Positions 42,751-54,773 of a stretch of DNA of 64,000 nucleotides are shown piece by piece (position 1 is the stretch's first letter; the number at the start of each line of letters is the position of its first letter). The stretch spans positions 10,726,001 to 10,790,000 of the forward strand of contig OX442319.1 of assembly GCA_949358305.1 (NCBI GenBank), in the 5' to 3' direction. The notes beneath the pieces were generated by a model that ran no database searches, was not told where the DNA came from, and was given only the letters and a program-made list of their open reading frames with translations. The DNA comes from Strigamia acuminata (taxonomy: Eukaryota; Arthropoda; Chilopoda; Geophilomorpha; Linotaeniidae). The position numbers were made by a program, and so were the translations under genes.

Positions 42751-43109
42751 GTCTCTTGGATAAAAAACAACTTTATTCAGACGGGTGGTAAATATTTGCT
42801 TAATTTTATGATAATTTCATACACTTGTCAACTTAAAAACAATGGAAAGATAATTTTAGAATATGATACCGTACTTATAGTTTTGCTGGCTTTTTCCATA
42901 CACAATGACGACAATATATTTCTGATAAGGAATGTGCAAATAAAGATATTTTTCTATAAAAGGCAATATTTCAGATTGTGTATTAACATTTACTCACAAA
43001 ATTTCAGGTAAGTCGCTTCAATTGTGTTACATTTCATGATGATCAGTTGACATTTTCTCATTAATCTGTTTTACAAGTAAATTAAACATTACATCTAAAG
43101 TTTATAGAA

Positions 43110-44145
43110 ATGAACCAACCATTGTATACGACTGTGTTTAGGCTGATCCCGGAAGATGTTAGACCTCAAATTGACGTCGCTCTCAAAAGGTTGGGTGACG
43201 TTTACAACGAAGCACCAAAGCCGTCGGCTTTGAATTTCGACGAACTAATTCTAAAATACGCGTATATTTATCGCTATTTTGTTTGCATCGCCAACGCCGT
43301 TCGAGAATGTTGGTCGAGGTTAACCGCACAAGAAAGCGTGGACTTCGCCGATTATTTCCGAGTTAATACCGAGTTGAACGTTTGTTGCGTTGGCGGGGGT
43401 CCGGGAACCGATCTAGTTGGGTTCTGTCAATTCCTGGAGTCCAATGACATCCGAATTAAATTAAACGTAACTATTTTGGATAACCACGACTGGTCGGCGG
43501 AAACGAGGAAACTCATAGCGAATATTGACGGAAGCGATGCGTATGGCATTGCCGATGTCGAATACGTCAAATATGATTTATTCGAGGTAGAAAACAAACT
43601 ATATTTATTTTATCTGACTATCTATATCTATTAACATTAATTTTTTCTAAAATTCATCTCTCAGAACCCAATTAGACCCGCAGTAATCGCCAAAATCAAA
43701 AGTGCTGACATAGTCACAGTAGTCAAGTTTTTAAGCGCTGTTGTTGATGACTACACTGGTTTTAAGCAAATTGAAGTATGTTTGGTACCGTACAGCTATT
43801 TTATTTTGTCTGAAATTCATATGTTTATTACAGGAATTGTTATGTCACTTGAAACCGAATGCACGTCTATTTTTTATGGACAACAGTGGAGGTCCATCTA
43901 AAGGAAGGATGCATTCAGCTGCTCGAAATGCCGGCTTAACGCTTGTCTGTGAAGTAAATATTATATATTGTACTTGTTTTAGTTTATTTCATTGCTTTTC
44001 AATATTTTTTTGGTTGAATTTATAGGAAATTCATAGCCCGATTAACGTTTCTAAAGCTGAAGCCGACTTGATGGCAAGTTTTCATTTTGGATCATCCCCG
44101 CAGAAATCGACAACTGTGAGCGCCTCTCTGTGGATCAAAGCATAA
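43110..44145 (+). CDS. SAM methyltransferase-like protein, copy 1
   Basis: Four exons, 43110-43586, 43665-43775, 43834-43953 and 44026-44145, all phase 0, giving 275 aa. About residues 90-105 carry a glycine-rich motif I, VCCVGGGPGTDLVGFCQFL, expected to bind S-adenosylmethionine. The next strand reads VTILDNHDWS, and the Asp is in the place of the acidic motif II residue. Later exons give VVKFLSAVVDDY, LKPNARLFFMDNSGG and a closing VSASLWIKA strand, as in Rossmann methyltransferases. Substrate unknown. Copies 2 and 3 share exon structure exactly but start MDQQ. This copy is the most divergent and has a six-codon-shorter N-terminal region. Confidence 0.75.
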
Positions 44146-44422
44146 CCAGTTCACTTTTTACACTGAGCCATCTTCATACAATATTACACACATTTTAAAT
44201 GACAAAAAAATTTAAATAACTCAAAAAAATAATATAACGTATAATTTAATCAAGGATCTATATATAATGGAATCATACGCGGCATGTGTTGAATTTATAA
44301 TAATTTATATTTTAAGATTTTACTAAAGGTTACAAAAAATTTTCATGTCAAATGTTTGGGAATAAAAATGAAGTTGACTACAATAAAAATTTAAAATATT
44401 TTATAATCACATTAAAATTATG

Positions 44423-45949
44423 TTATAAATAATATGTAGTCACGCCAGTGTGCGAGTAAGTGGTTCTTTTCCTCGGGCCTAGAATCTCATGCTCACGAGG
44501 TCTTTTGCACGATTTAGTAACGCCTCTCAGTTTCGTGCTCACATTTCTAAACACACCAGGAAAACAAACGCCTAGTTGTCTCTTCCTCACATATTTTATT
44601 CTCATCAAACATTTATTCCCCCCAGCTTGTCTCCGGACACCATCAGTGAAATGACGCACATCAGACGTGAAATCGATGCTCCAATTCTCAACTTTCTCAA
44701 AAACAAGTCCAACAACCCAAAAACAATCCAATTCCGACCCGACAAACGCTCTTGGATTAACCTGCGCGACTTTAACGTGTTCAATCTTCTCTAACGCATT
44801 AACGAAATGTCGTAACCTCGACTCGACCAACCCGCAAAAACTTAAATGATCTTCTTTCGTTTCACCGCTAGCAGCGACCACGACAAAATGCTGAAACTTT
44901 TTGAAAAACTCACTCGGTTCAAACAACTTACACCAACCAGCTTTACCGTGCATAATCTCGTCACAAATTGCCAAACCCCGGATTAACTCAAGTATAATGA
45001 TCTGCTTCGTTCCGTGCGACACGTTGAACGTGGAATTCTGCTGCGGGTACGACGGCGTAATGATCGGCATCAAGTGCAAACGATCGCTCGGATTTTCAAC
45101 GGAATCCCACACTTGGAAATTGAAATGATTTTCTTCCGGCGCCTTCAACGACACGGGGATCGGCCACTTCCACTTTGAAAAAACCAAGAAAAATTCGTGC
45201 ACGATGGTCGCGGCCGTTGCATCCGGGTGTAATTGACAGGTGCGGGCCACGAGAAGCGCCCACGTGACACCGCCGAAGTATCCGAGGATGTTGGAATACA
45301 CGCCGCGACGTTTGGCCCACAGTTTGATCGCGCGCAACGCCGACCGGAAGTTCTCCTGGTGCGGAACCGAGTGGAGAATGTCATCGGCGACTCTACAACC
45401 GTTCAAACTTCGCGCGCATTTCTGGTCGAGGTTTTTCAATATTTCGATGTTGTTCAAGTCGAGATTTTCAGGGATGAATTCCAGGTTGATTCTCGCGAAT
45501 AATAAATCTAGCTCGATGCCGTCGAAGTTCAGCTTGATGACGGGCACGAAGGCCGTTTCGATGGCCCTGAGGTCGGTCACTTCCGGCTGGAGTGCGAGGG
45601 TTTTGTAGAAAGAGTCGAAGAAGTCGGATCTGTTTACGTATTTCGGAGCTACGCATAAAGCGTCGATGTCGGCGCCTTTAGAGTGCACGCCCAAACGATA
45701 CGAGCCGAAAGTGTAGATTTTGCCGCCGAAATTTGTAGTTTGGTTCTTGGTTTTTAAGCCACTCACGAATTTAATCCAGTATTTTAATAGTTTATTTAAT
45801 TTATTTATAACTTGCACTCTGTGATTCGATTCTGTTTCGGTTTCAAACACGCCGTTTTGTTGGAGATAATCGCGCAACTTCTGACAGATCGCAGTATCGA
45901 ATGATGTCATCGGTGGAGATATTTCAAATGTTTTTGGTTCGGCTTCCAT
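44423..45949 (-). CDS. PAP: canonical poly(A) polymerase, single exon
   Basis: 508 aa from MEAEPKTFEISPPMTSF (45949). Adds poly(A) to pre-mRNA 3' ends. The nucleotidyltransferase core is complete: FGSYRLGVHSKGADIDALCV holds the first two catalytic Asp residues, FDGIELDLLFARI the third, then SLNGCRVADDILH, LRAIKLWAKRRGVYSNILG, GGVTWALLVARTCQLHP and MPIITPSYPQQNSTFNVSHG. The RNA-binding domain follows (HVKVAQVNPRAF, then FWVVGLVFEK). The Ser/Thr-rich tail and bipartite NLS of long vertebrate PAPs are missing; a short basic end (KSCKRPREHEILGPRKR) may serve. Absence of introns in a normally intron-rich gene suggests a retrocopy or a testis-type paralog, but the frame is fully intact. Confidence 0.9.
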   Translation of the reverse strand: MEAEPKTFEISPPMTSFDTAICQKLRDYLQQNGVFETETESNHRVQVINKLNKLLKYWIKFVSGLKTKNQTTNFGGKIYTFGSYRLGVHSKGADIDALCVAPKYVNRSDFFDSFYKTLALQPEVTDLRAIETAFVPVIKLNFDGIELDLLFARINLEFIPENLDLNNIEILKNLDQKCARSLNGCRVADDILHSVPHQENFRSALRAIKLWAKRRGVYSNILGYFGGVTWALLVARTCQLHPDATAATIVHEFFLVFSKWKWPIPVSLKAPEENHFNFQVWDSVENPSDRLHLMPIITPSYPQQNSTFNVSHGTKQIIILELIRGLAICDEIMHGKAGWCKLFEPSEFFKKFQHFVVVAASGETKEDHLSFCGLVESRLRHFVNALEKIEHVKVAQVNPRAFVGSELDCFWVVGLVFEKVENWSIDFTSDVRHFTDGVRRQAGGNKCLMRIKYVRKRQLGVCFPGVFRNVSTKLRGVTKSCKRPREHEILGPRKRTTYSHTGVTTYYL

Positions 45950-46164
45950 TTTTAAAATTCTCACAATTCGCTGCGTATTCAGAATGTTGAAATGTGTTTC
46001 AGAAATGATGTAACAAGTTATATAGTGCGTTGTAATGAACGTATGCATAACGTGACCGAATACGTCCGAGAAACGTCATCGGATACGTCAAAGCGACGTG
46101 AGCGAATTGGTAAAAAGTCAATTAAATTCGAATAAATAAATAAATAAATAAATAAATGTTCAAA

Positions 46165-46640
46165 TTATCGATTACCAAAAAATATACCACGTTCAGCCTG
46201 CCACTGCAATGCCAACTCAAGTGGATATGCCACTATCCGCCAACACGTGGAGAGCATATCGCTGTGTTTACGTGTAATTAAGACGCTAGGCATGCAAGGC
46301 TTACCGTACAGTGGGGTAGGACTCCACTGTCTAACCGATATTACCATGCGATAGTTTGGCTTATATAGCGGTTGTTTTTACACTGTACACAAAACGAGGC
46401 CAGGACCTTTAACAACCGTTATTAATAACTAAATGTCCTAATTGAAGTTATATAATTTTCTTTTGAACCAATAAACTAACAATGAATTTATTTACACAAA
46501 ATATTTGTAAAATAAAGTGGTATATATTTTTTTAAAAACAATTTTCTCGTTTTGGTTATTTTAAAACAACGCCATCTGTTGACAAATTAAAAACTATGGA
46601 GCTTCAACTCGACTTTATTTCTCTGTACCACGCAGTGGTT
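46165..46640 (+). repeat. repeat-element A copy, plus orientation
   Basis: ATCGATTACCAAAAAATATA, GCATGCAAGGC, GCTTATATAGCGGTTGTTTT and AACGCCATCTGTTGACAAAT. Mirror image of 37963-38450. A GCTTATATAG TATA-like motif recurs in every copy of element A. Confidence 0.7.
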
Positions 46641-46818
46641 TGATACTAAAGGATTTGCGTATGGATGCTAGAAACAAGTTTTTATCAAAATATACTGCAA
46701 TTTAGATTGTTTGATGTAGAACTACGTCGAAACAGAGGTCGTTAGGTTTCTTTTATTTAATTGTTGAAAACCAAGATGGAGTGTTATTGTATTTGCAGCG
46801 CGATGTAAACAAATCAAA

Positions 46819-47421
46819 ATGGTCGATGTGACATGGATGAGAGAGCCGAATGGATATATTAGAATTTCTTCATTTGTAAGATCATTTCAATATTTATTTC
46901 TATTATTTATGTTTTTTTTTTTTAAATATTTTTTTCTTATACAGATATTAAGTTGTATTTCCTTAGCTATTTTTCTATATCATCCGATTTTGGAATACAA
47001 ACACGAATCGCGATTAGCAGTCATTTCAACTGCAACCAATTTCACCGTGTTGTTTTACTTAATTCTATCTTACCTGTGCGACAATCAAGAACCAGGAATT
47101 AACCCGAAAACAGTAAGACACAAATGCTAATGAAATAAATAAGTAAATAAATAATTTTTGTTACAGGAAATGGGCTTTTTCTTTATAAATGGCATTCTGA
47201 CATTAACGGTAGGCGGCATTTGCACATCGAATCACCAATATGAAAAACATGGCAACCACTTTCTTATATTTGGAGTTAGAAATTTAAATTTAATAGTTTT
47301 TAGAAAAATGGGAACAGTGTTAATTATTATAAGTATGTATTTTTCAGTTGTTCATGGTATCAGTTGGATGTTTATTTTTGGTCGATGTATCGATTTGTTA
47401 CAAGAACTACAGAAAGGATGA
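46819..47421 (+). CDS. four-transmembrane protein, family not recognised
   Basis: Exons 46819-46875, 46945-47112 and 47167-47421, all phase 0, give 159 aa. A hydrophilic N-terminus (MVDVTWMREPNGYIRISSF) is followed by four hydrophobic segments: ILSCISLAIFLYHPILE, TATNFTVLFYLILSYLC, MGFFFINGILTLTVGGI and VLIIISMYFSVVHGISWMF. Size and layout resemble MARVEL-type or other small 4-TM arthropod membrane proteins, but no diagnostic motif is visible. Two decayed copies lie at 40480 and 42600. AATAAAG follows at 47438. Confidence 0.7.
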
Positions 47422-47585
47422 TGACTCTTCACATGAATAAAGTGTATCCATTTCTCGCAAGTTTGGTACATCTCATCAGAAATCGTATGTAGTAATTTTG
47501 TGATAAAAAATAAAGCAATTTGAGAACATTAAAACACATATGGATGTGATATTGCTATATTTCAACAAACCTCCTGTAACTTTGT

Positions 47586-47988
47586 AAAGGTGGAAACACG
47601 AGGGAGCGGGTAAAATTTAAAAGCTTGCTTTTACTTGAAAAAGCGGCTAAAAACTCGCTCGCTTGGGCAAACACAAGCTTGCGTTTTTATTCAAAGGTTT
47701 GTTTCGAAGCGAACTTGTACTCACCCGCTCCGATCAAACTGAGTTTGATTTATCAGCTTCAAGCTTGCTGGTGTTTTGGTCAAGTGATTTTGACAGCCAA
47801 TCAGAATCGTGAGGAAATTCTTGGAGGAGATTTTGGCGGGAATTTCTGGCTAGCTACTTAGCTAGCTTGAGTTTGCCGGTTAAGCTGGTAAGCCAAAATC
47901 AGGTGAAGTGAGCTTGTAAATGACTCCCTCTTTAAACTTGTGCTAGCAAGCTTTGGAATTTTACCCGTTCTCTTGTGTTTCCACCTTT
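47586..47988. mobile_element. MITE with about 40-bp terminal inverted repeats
   Basis: AAAGGTGGAAACACGAGGGA at the left; the right end is the complement of AAAGGTGGAAACACAAGAGA, each followed by CGGGTAAAATT and AAGCTTGC. The body is non-coding. It abuts the larger TTAA-type element. Confidence 0.75.
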
Positions 47989-47990
47989 AA

Positions 47991-49951
47991 GGGGCTAGCC
48001 TACCCGCCATCTTGCCTGTTTTCTTATGCTATATGGCGGTCTTAGTTTGGACATAGCTAAATTACTGATGCATATGTTATAAATTTTTTTTGTTTTTTAA
48101 ATACTCATGAAAAAACTGAATACTTCTATGATTTTACATTTGTGATATTTGTTGAATTTCTTTATCAAACATCAACACCAGAACATAATTTCAAAAAAAA
48201 AATTTTTATTTTTTTAAAAAATAAAATTAATAGATGTCTAGATAATACAATTTTATACGATGCATTAATTTTTATTTAAGGAAAAGTTTTAAATTGTCAT
48301 TGTAATCTCTAAATTACAAATTAATTTTTTTACATGTGATTGTGCTGCCACCTATTAGTGAGGTGTACCGATACACTACTTTAGCCTGCGTAGGAATTTG
48401 GTATAGTCGTGTGACTTTTCAGTCATGTGACTTTTATGAGGCTTTTCAGTCATATGTTTTTACCTTGGACGTCCAAGATTTTACATAGTTGTTTTTTGAT
48501 TCAATACCACCATTGTAATCATAAAAAATGGCAAAAAATAAAAGTGCAAAAACAAGAATGTGGCCAAGTGCTTGGCGAAAGAGGAGGACTTGTAATCATT
48601 TAAAAAAGTTTTATGGTTTACCAAAAACTAAATGGTAATTTATTTTTATTTATTTATTTTTATTATTTGCGGATAATTTGACACGAATTGGCCCCAAATT
48701 TGACACGAATTTGGTTGATGCAGTTTTTCTCCCTTTCATGACTCATGCGGTTTTTAGTTTTTATTTTTTTTTATTCTTTTCTTTGTTTTGGTCCTTGGGG
48801 AAAAGGGGCAGGAACTCACCTGAGGATTGAGTGGGTCAATTAGACTGACCTATGGTCAAATAATCGGAAAAATGTGTTTGTTTGAGTTTTGAAGTTTGAA
48901 AATGGGAAAATAAAAATTGGAAAAATTTGTGGGAAATTTTAGGTTGAAATTCGAATTTTGTGTGGAATTTAATGTAAAAATTAATGTAAAAAATCGAATT
49001 TTGTGTAAAAATTGATGTAAAAAATCGAATTTTATGTAAAAATTGATGTAAGAAATCGAATTTTATATGAAAATTTCTGAAAAAATTCGAATTTTATGTG
49101 AATATGCGGCAAATATGCTGTGAATTATTATTGGCAAGTGGTCCTGTGATTTTGGGAAAGATTTCAACCGATTTTGTACAAGATTTGTCGTGATTTTGTG
49201 CAAGATTTGTTGCGATTTTGGGCAAAATTTGTTGCTATTTTGGGCAAAAATTTGCTTCAATTTTGAGCAAGATTTGGTGCGGTTTTGGAGAACTGCTTGC
49301 CCATTATTACTGGCAAGAAGTCTACAATTTTGCAAAAGAAATTAGCTGTTTTGCGCAAAACAGACATATTTACTCATTTTGTATATTTTTAAAAAATAAA
49401 AATTATGCTTCTTATCCTGGTTTTAATTGATTTTTAAGATTTTTTATTTTTATGTCTGTCTTGTCAAAAATTGCACAAAATTTTAAACAAAAATAGCTAA
49501 TTTCTTTGCCAAAATCGTACAACTTCTTGCCAATAACAATTCAATGGACAAAAAGTTCTCAAAATTGCAGAAAATCTGGCCAAAAATCGCAGAAAATCAT
49601 GCTCAAAATCACACAAAAATTAGCCCAAGATCGCACCTAAATTATTAAAATCTAATTTTTTTTATTAAAATCTAAATTTTTTTTATTAAAATCTAAATTT
49701 TTTTATTCAAATCTAAATTATTTTTATCACAACTGAAATTTGAAAATCGAAATTCTGGCCAAAAGTTTATTCTGAATAGCATTTATTTACACTTGACCCC
49801 TTTTACCAACAACCCCTTTTACCAACAAGAAAGTTGGAACCCCTTTTACGCCCTACTTTCTAGTGTGTGATAATATTCTAGGTGATTTGGTTTTAGCATC
49901 AGCGCCATCTATTGACCAAAACATGTCAAAATAATAAGGTAGGCTAGCCCC
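47991..49951. mobile_element. TTAA-type non-autonomous element of about 2 kb
   Basis: GGGGCTAGCCTACC at the left and GGTAGGCTAGCCCC at the right, each directly flanked by TTAA (47987-47990 and 49952-49955). TTAA target sites are used by piggyBac and Kolobok elements. No transposase frame; the interior includes short AAAATCGAATTTTATGTAAA repeats near 48960-49090. Confidence 0.7.
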
Positions 49952-49955
49952 TTAA

Positions 49956-50717
49956 GGTGCAACTTCGGAATCCGTGTGAAGTTACTAAAGAATGAATTCA
50001 CTTTGGGCGCAAACTGAGTCCAAAAAGTCCTATGGAAATTGTCACAGACGATCAAAATTTGTGTAAAAACTAACAAGAGCATTTGAAAACTGTGACATTT
50101 CTTTACCAAAATAATAATCAGACTAAATAAGAAAAAAGTTGGTTCCAGGAAATGGCTCATTTCCTGGAAGTCTGTGGCATAACAATGTGTTGCCCTGGCA
50201 ACTCCCTGAGGAGCCACACTTCTACCTAAATTTCGGGAGTTGGAGATAAAAAAATAGAACTTGATTAATTTTGCTCAAAACTAGCCTCTACTCGAGGATT
50301 TCCTTTTTTTTGTTTGATTTTTTCCCAACTTCAAATATTTTTGAATCCTCGCAACATGTTTTATATCAGTTTTTATGTAGCCTAGCCTTAAAATTTGACT
50401 TTTAAGTCCAGGATTTTGGGGCATGGGGTAGCCCAGTTTGGGTATACCCCTTGTTTTGTATTGATCTTATCTAAACTCGCTTGTTAAACCTAAGCCTATC
50501 TAATCTTGCTTGCCAAACCTAGGCCTATCTAAATTTTCCCAAACTTGTTTTTGTTTAACTTTGACGAAAGTTGACTCAACTTGTCAGGTCTGGTATGTGG
50601 ATTTATCGAATGTTGTTTTCACAAAAAAAAAAATGAGGCGATATTAATCGATATTGCTAGCGATATAATTCGACAATTGCATTTAAACTACACAAGCGAT
50701 ATAAAGATAATTTCCAC
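49956..50717. other. intergenic, no supported gene
   Basis: AT-rich, with a tandemly repeated TAAACCTA(A/G)GCCTATCTAA-like stretch near 50485-50530. No coding or splice signal is convincing. Confidence 0.45.
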
Positions 50718-50962
50718 ACCGATTAAAAGTCGCCCTCAAATTGTAGCTGCACTCGAATAGTAGCCGCGGCTGAGACACCAAGAATACCGTATTTTTGTAA
50801 AAGTACGGTATTGTTTCCGTATTTAACCTCACGAACGATGAATGTACGTTTCGTTCGTGACGTTCAGACTTCGTTTGTTACATTTGTTACGATAAACCGA
50901 AATTGTAATTGCTGATATAAATGGCAGTTTTGAATAAGAACCGCGGCTCTTAATCGATAAAA
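50718..50962. mobile_element. MITE related to the SANBR intron fragment
   Basis: Left ACCGATTAAAAGTCGCCCTC, right end the complement of ATCGATTAAGAGCCGCGG, enclosing the shared CGTATTTAACCTCACGAACG segment. This copy shows both ends, unlike 2941-3120. Confidence 0.6.
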
Positions 50963-50964
50963 TT

Positions 50965-51485
50965 TAAGAAATTTAAGAAAATTGTAAGAAAATTATAAGA
51001 AATTTAAGAAAATTTAAAATTTAAGAAATTTAAGAAAATTTAAAATTTAAGAAATTTAAGAAAATTTAAAATTTAAGAAATTTAAGGAAATTTAAAATTT
51101 AAGAAATTTAAGAAAATTTAAGAAATTTAGGAAAATTTAAAATTTAAGAAATTTAAGAAATTTAGGAAAATTTAAAATTTAATAAATTTAGGAAAATTTA
51201 AAATTTAATAAATTTAGGAAAATTTAAAATTTAAGAAATTTAGGAAAATTTAAAATTTAATAAATTTAGGAAAATTTAAAATTTAATAAATTTAGGAAAA
51301 TTTAAAATTTAAGAAATTTAGGAAAATTTAAAATTTAAGAAATTTAGGAAAATTTAAAATTTAAGAAATTTAAGAAATTTAAGAAAATTTAAAATTTAAG
51401 AAATTTAAGAAATTTAGGAAAATTTAAAATTTAAGAAATTTAAGAAATTTAAGAAATTTAAGAAATTTAAGAAATTTAAGAAAAT
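50965..51485. repeat. AT-rich tandem repeat
   Basis: Irregular copies of AATTTAGGAAAATTTAAAAT and AATTTAAGAAATTTAAG. No coding content. Confidence 0.9.
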
Positions 51486-53475
51486 GGTAATTACGGCATC
51501 TGTCAAAATCCGATAAAATGAATTTCGGTAAAACAACATTTGAAAAAACGATCGGGACCCTAACTTACCCCAGCTTATCCAAACTTGCCCAAACTTATCC
51601 AAACTTGCCCAAACTTGCCCAACCAATCGGAACATTGAGCACTTGTTGGTTGCTTTCCTCCTCTTGTAGGTTTGAACCGGACAAATTGGGAACATCACCA
51701 CTAGTGCTACACAATGTGCCTCACAGTGAAGATATGACGCAGTAAGCCCAACTAGCCCACCCAAAAGATGCAGCGATCAAGTGGAGCAACAGCGATCGCA
51801 ATCAGAAATAGCGATCATGCTGAGTCACTCTCGTTACACTCCTCCCACTGGCTGAGGTTTGACCAATGACCACTCGGATGAACTTGTTATTTAAGAAGTT
51901 TCTCTTTTGGTGGAACTGCCACTCCGATTCGAGACACGGAAACGAGCAAGACGACGGATACTGGCCCAGTTCGCCCACCAAACATAATCATTAGGTGCGT
52001 TCAAAGTTTCAGTTTATACAGTTTGTGCCGTTAATAAGAACGGCCAAAATAGCACTACACGTCGAACCTCGTTATTGTGAACACCGTTATAACGAATTTT
52101 TTCTCTCGTTTGGTTGACCGCCCTATTTCTCACATGTTAAATAATTTCGTTTTTTTTTTTTTTTTTTTTTTTAATTACGAAATTTCACTGTAACGAACCG
52201 GAAATGCACCAGAAATACGCAAATATTGTACTGCCTTATTTAAACGCCCGGGTTCATTCAGACGCCGGGCCCGAATAAACGCCGGTGGGACGGCGGCGTT
52301 TATTGCACCGCGCGCCGCCCCGTACCGACTTTACCAGGGGGGGGAAACCCAAAATAAATTAAACGCCCGGGCGTTTAAATGAGGCCATACGGTACCTCAT
52401 TATTGCGAACATTTCTAGTTAAAAATGGCCTCACTTTCTCATGATTTTGATGTTTTTAAGTGTTTTCTCATGATTTTGACATTTTTAAGTGCATTTTCTC
52501 ATCTTTTTGATGTTTTTTGTGTGTATTTTCTCATATTTTTGATGTTTTTTATGTGTATTTTCTCATCTTTTTGATGTTTTTAAAGTGTCTTCACATTATG
52601 ATGCATTTTGATGCACATCAGGACTGAGAAAATGTACTAAATTTGCAGGATTCTTAAGGAAATAAACTTAAAAACGTCAAAATCATAGGAAATACAAGTA
52701 AAATGTCAAAATCATGAGAAATGTGGTGTTTTCAGTCCAAAAAACGTCCTTTTGTACACTTGAAAAAAGTGTTCAATGCTTGGTTACTTTTTCATCAATG
52801 AGTATAATACAGGAAGTAAAACTAACAACAAAAATATCAAGTTACACATTCTTCGGAACTGCTCCATTAAGTGGGAATTATTAGCAACATTAATCATCAC
52901 AAGAAATACGTGCAAAATGTCCAATAGACTTTGTAATAGTTTTAGGAATGTGAGAGGCATGTGCTTGAGGGGTTTGACTCACTGAGATTTCCCTTTCCCT
53001 GACCTTGCTTGAAAGTTTTAAAAGAGCAAGTAAATTAATTTCCTAAACAACTTCTCTACGTTGTTATTATTTATTATCATTATGATTATTATTATGATTA
53101 TTATAAATTTTCAAAATTATTGAAAGTTTTTTGTGTGTTTTATAAATGGCGTCATAATTACAAAACCCATTGAAGAAGTGTGTTAACTGGTTTAAGCAGA
53201 CAGATTAACCAGAAAATAATTTTTTTTAAATCAGAACGTGAAATATTGTATATAAAATGTGAAAAAATCTTCAGAAAAAAAATATTTTTTAAAATTTTAC
53301 TTTTTAAAAGAGGAAAATGAAAATATAAAAGTATTTTAATGCCGAAAAATACCAGTTTACCGGTTTTTTTGAACATTGATTACCGAAATATCGGTTTTTC
53401 AAAAAGTCCTGTTTTTGAGAAACCCTAGATGTAATATTCTCTTTCTGTATTTTTATAGAAATAACTTGAAACATC
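51486..53475. other. transposon-rich intergenic DNA, no supported gene
   Basis: A GAACCTCGTTATTGTGAACA end at 52068 resembles the pogo-type MITE at 3893. Inserted in it at about 52231-52394 is a GC-rich element with TTATTTAAACGCCCGG ends in inverted orientation, a type also seen in the SANBR intron. The stretch 52430-52720 has diverged TCTCATxxTTTTGATGTTTTT repeats. Flanks on both sides have no recognised gene. Confidence 0.5.
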
Positions 53476-54773
53476 ATGGACCAACAATGCCTCCATCCGA
53501 CGATGTTGCTCAGTATGATTCCAGACGAGTGGAAAAATCAAATTGAGGACGCGTGTGATCAGTTGGGCGACGTTTACCATTATGAAACGCCGTGTAATCC
53601 TTTGGCGTTGAATTTCGAAGATAACCCAATATTAAAACTAGCATACATTTATCGATATTACGCGTGTCATTCGAATGCAGTTCGACAATGTTGGGCGATG
53701 TTGACACAAAGAGAGGAAGTGCGCTTCAAAGATTTTGCTCGAGATAGATCCGAGATGAACGTTTGTTGCGTTGGCGGGGGTCCGGGACCCGATTTAGTCG
53801 GATTCTGTCAATTTTTGAATAGGTATAATATCCAAATTGAAGTAAATCCAACAATTTTGGATTATCACAACTGGTCAACGGAAGCGAAGAAAGTGATGTC
53901 CAATGTTCGTGGAAACGATGCGTATGGCATTGCTAATTTCCAGTACGTCAAATACAATTTATTCGAGGTATAAACAAAACTTTTATCTCTTTCTAATTAC
54001 ATTTTAGTTTTTATCTACTAAAACGTTCATTTTTGCACGTAAAAATGAATTTTTGGACGAAAAAATGCATTTTTGCATCTAGAAATTGCATTTGTGTGCC
54101 TAAATACGCACTTGTGAATCCAAAAATTGCATTTTACTGTCAAAATATGTCTTTGCACATAAAGTTAAATTTATCTCACAAAATAAATATGCATATATGC
54201 AGTATATTTATCTGCTAGACTGTATTTTTAACTTCCTTCGCACCTAATCACTGATTTTTTGTTGCAAATTTTATCTCCAGTTTCCATTAAATAGCGATGT
54301 ACTTGAAGCAATCCACAATGCCGACGTCGTTACAGTTGTGAAGTTTCTAAGCGCCGTTGTGGATGACGCGGAGGGTTTTTATCAATTTGAGGTACGGTGT
54401 CGTGAATTCCGTCATTTTGATTTATTTGGATTTTCTGAAATTGATTTGTTTGTCTTTACAGGCCTTGCTGCAGGAAATGAAACCGAATGCATGGCTATTC
54501 TACATGGACGGTGGACATGTTTCTAACGGAAGAATGAAATCAGCAGCTCAAAAAGCTGGTCTGGATTTAGTCAGTGAAGTAAATTAAATATCCCATTTTC
54601 CTTACTATTTTTTATACTAATTTTAATTTTAGGTAGTTGATCAACTGATTGTCCTTTCGGATCGTGAAAAAGAGCTGATGAGGGGTGCTGAGTTCAGAAC
54701 ATCGCCATTGCAGAAGACAACTGTGTGCGCTTCTCTGTGGATCAAGGCAAATTTTGATTGCAGTCAGGGCTAA
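53476..54773 (+). CDS. SAM methyltransferase-like protein, copy 2
   Basis: Exons 53476-53967, 54281-54391, 54462-54578 and 54633-54773, all phase 0; 286 aa. Starts MDQQCLHPTMLLSMIPDEW. Motif I is VCCVGGGPGPDLVGFCQFL, with Pro where copies 1 and 3 have Thr. Then PTILDYHNWS, DVVTVVKFLSAVVDDAEGF, MKPNAWLFYMDGG and CASLWIKANF. More similar to copy 3 than to copy 1. Followed on the opposite strand by a broken piece of mRpL22, which shows that it was duplicated together with its neighbour. Confidence 0.75.
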
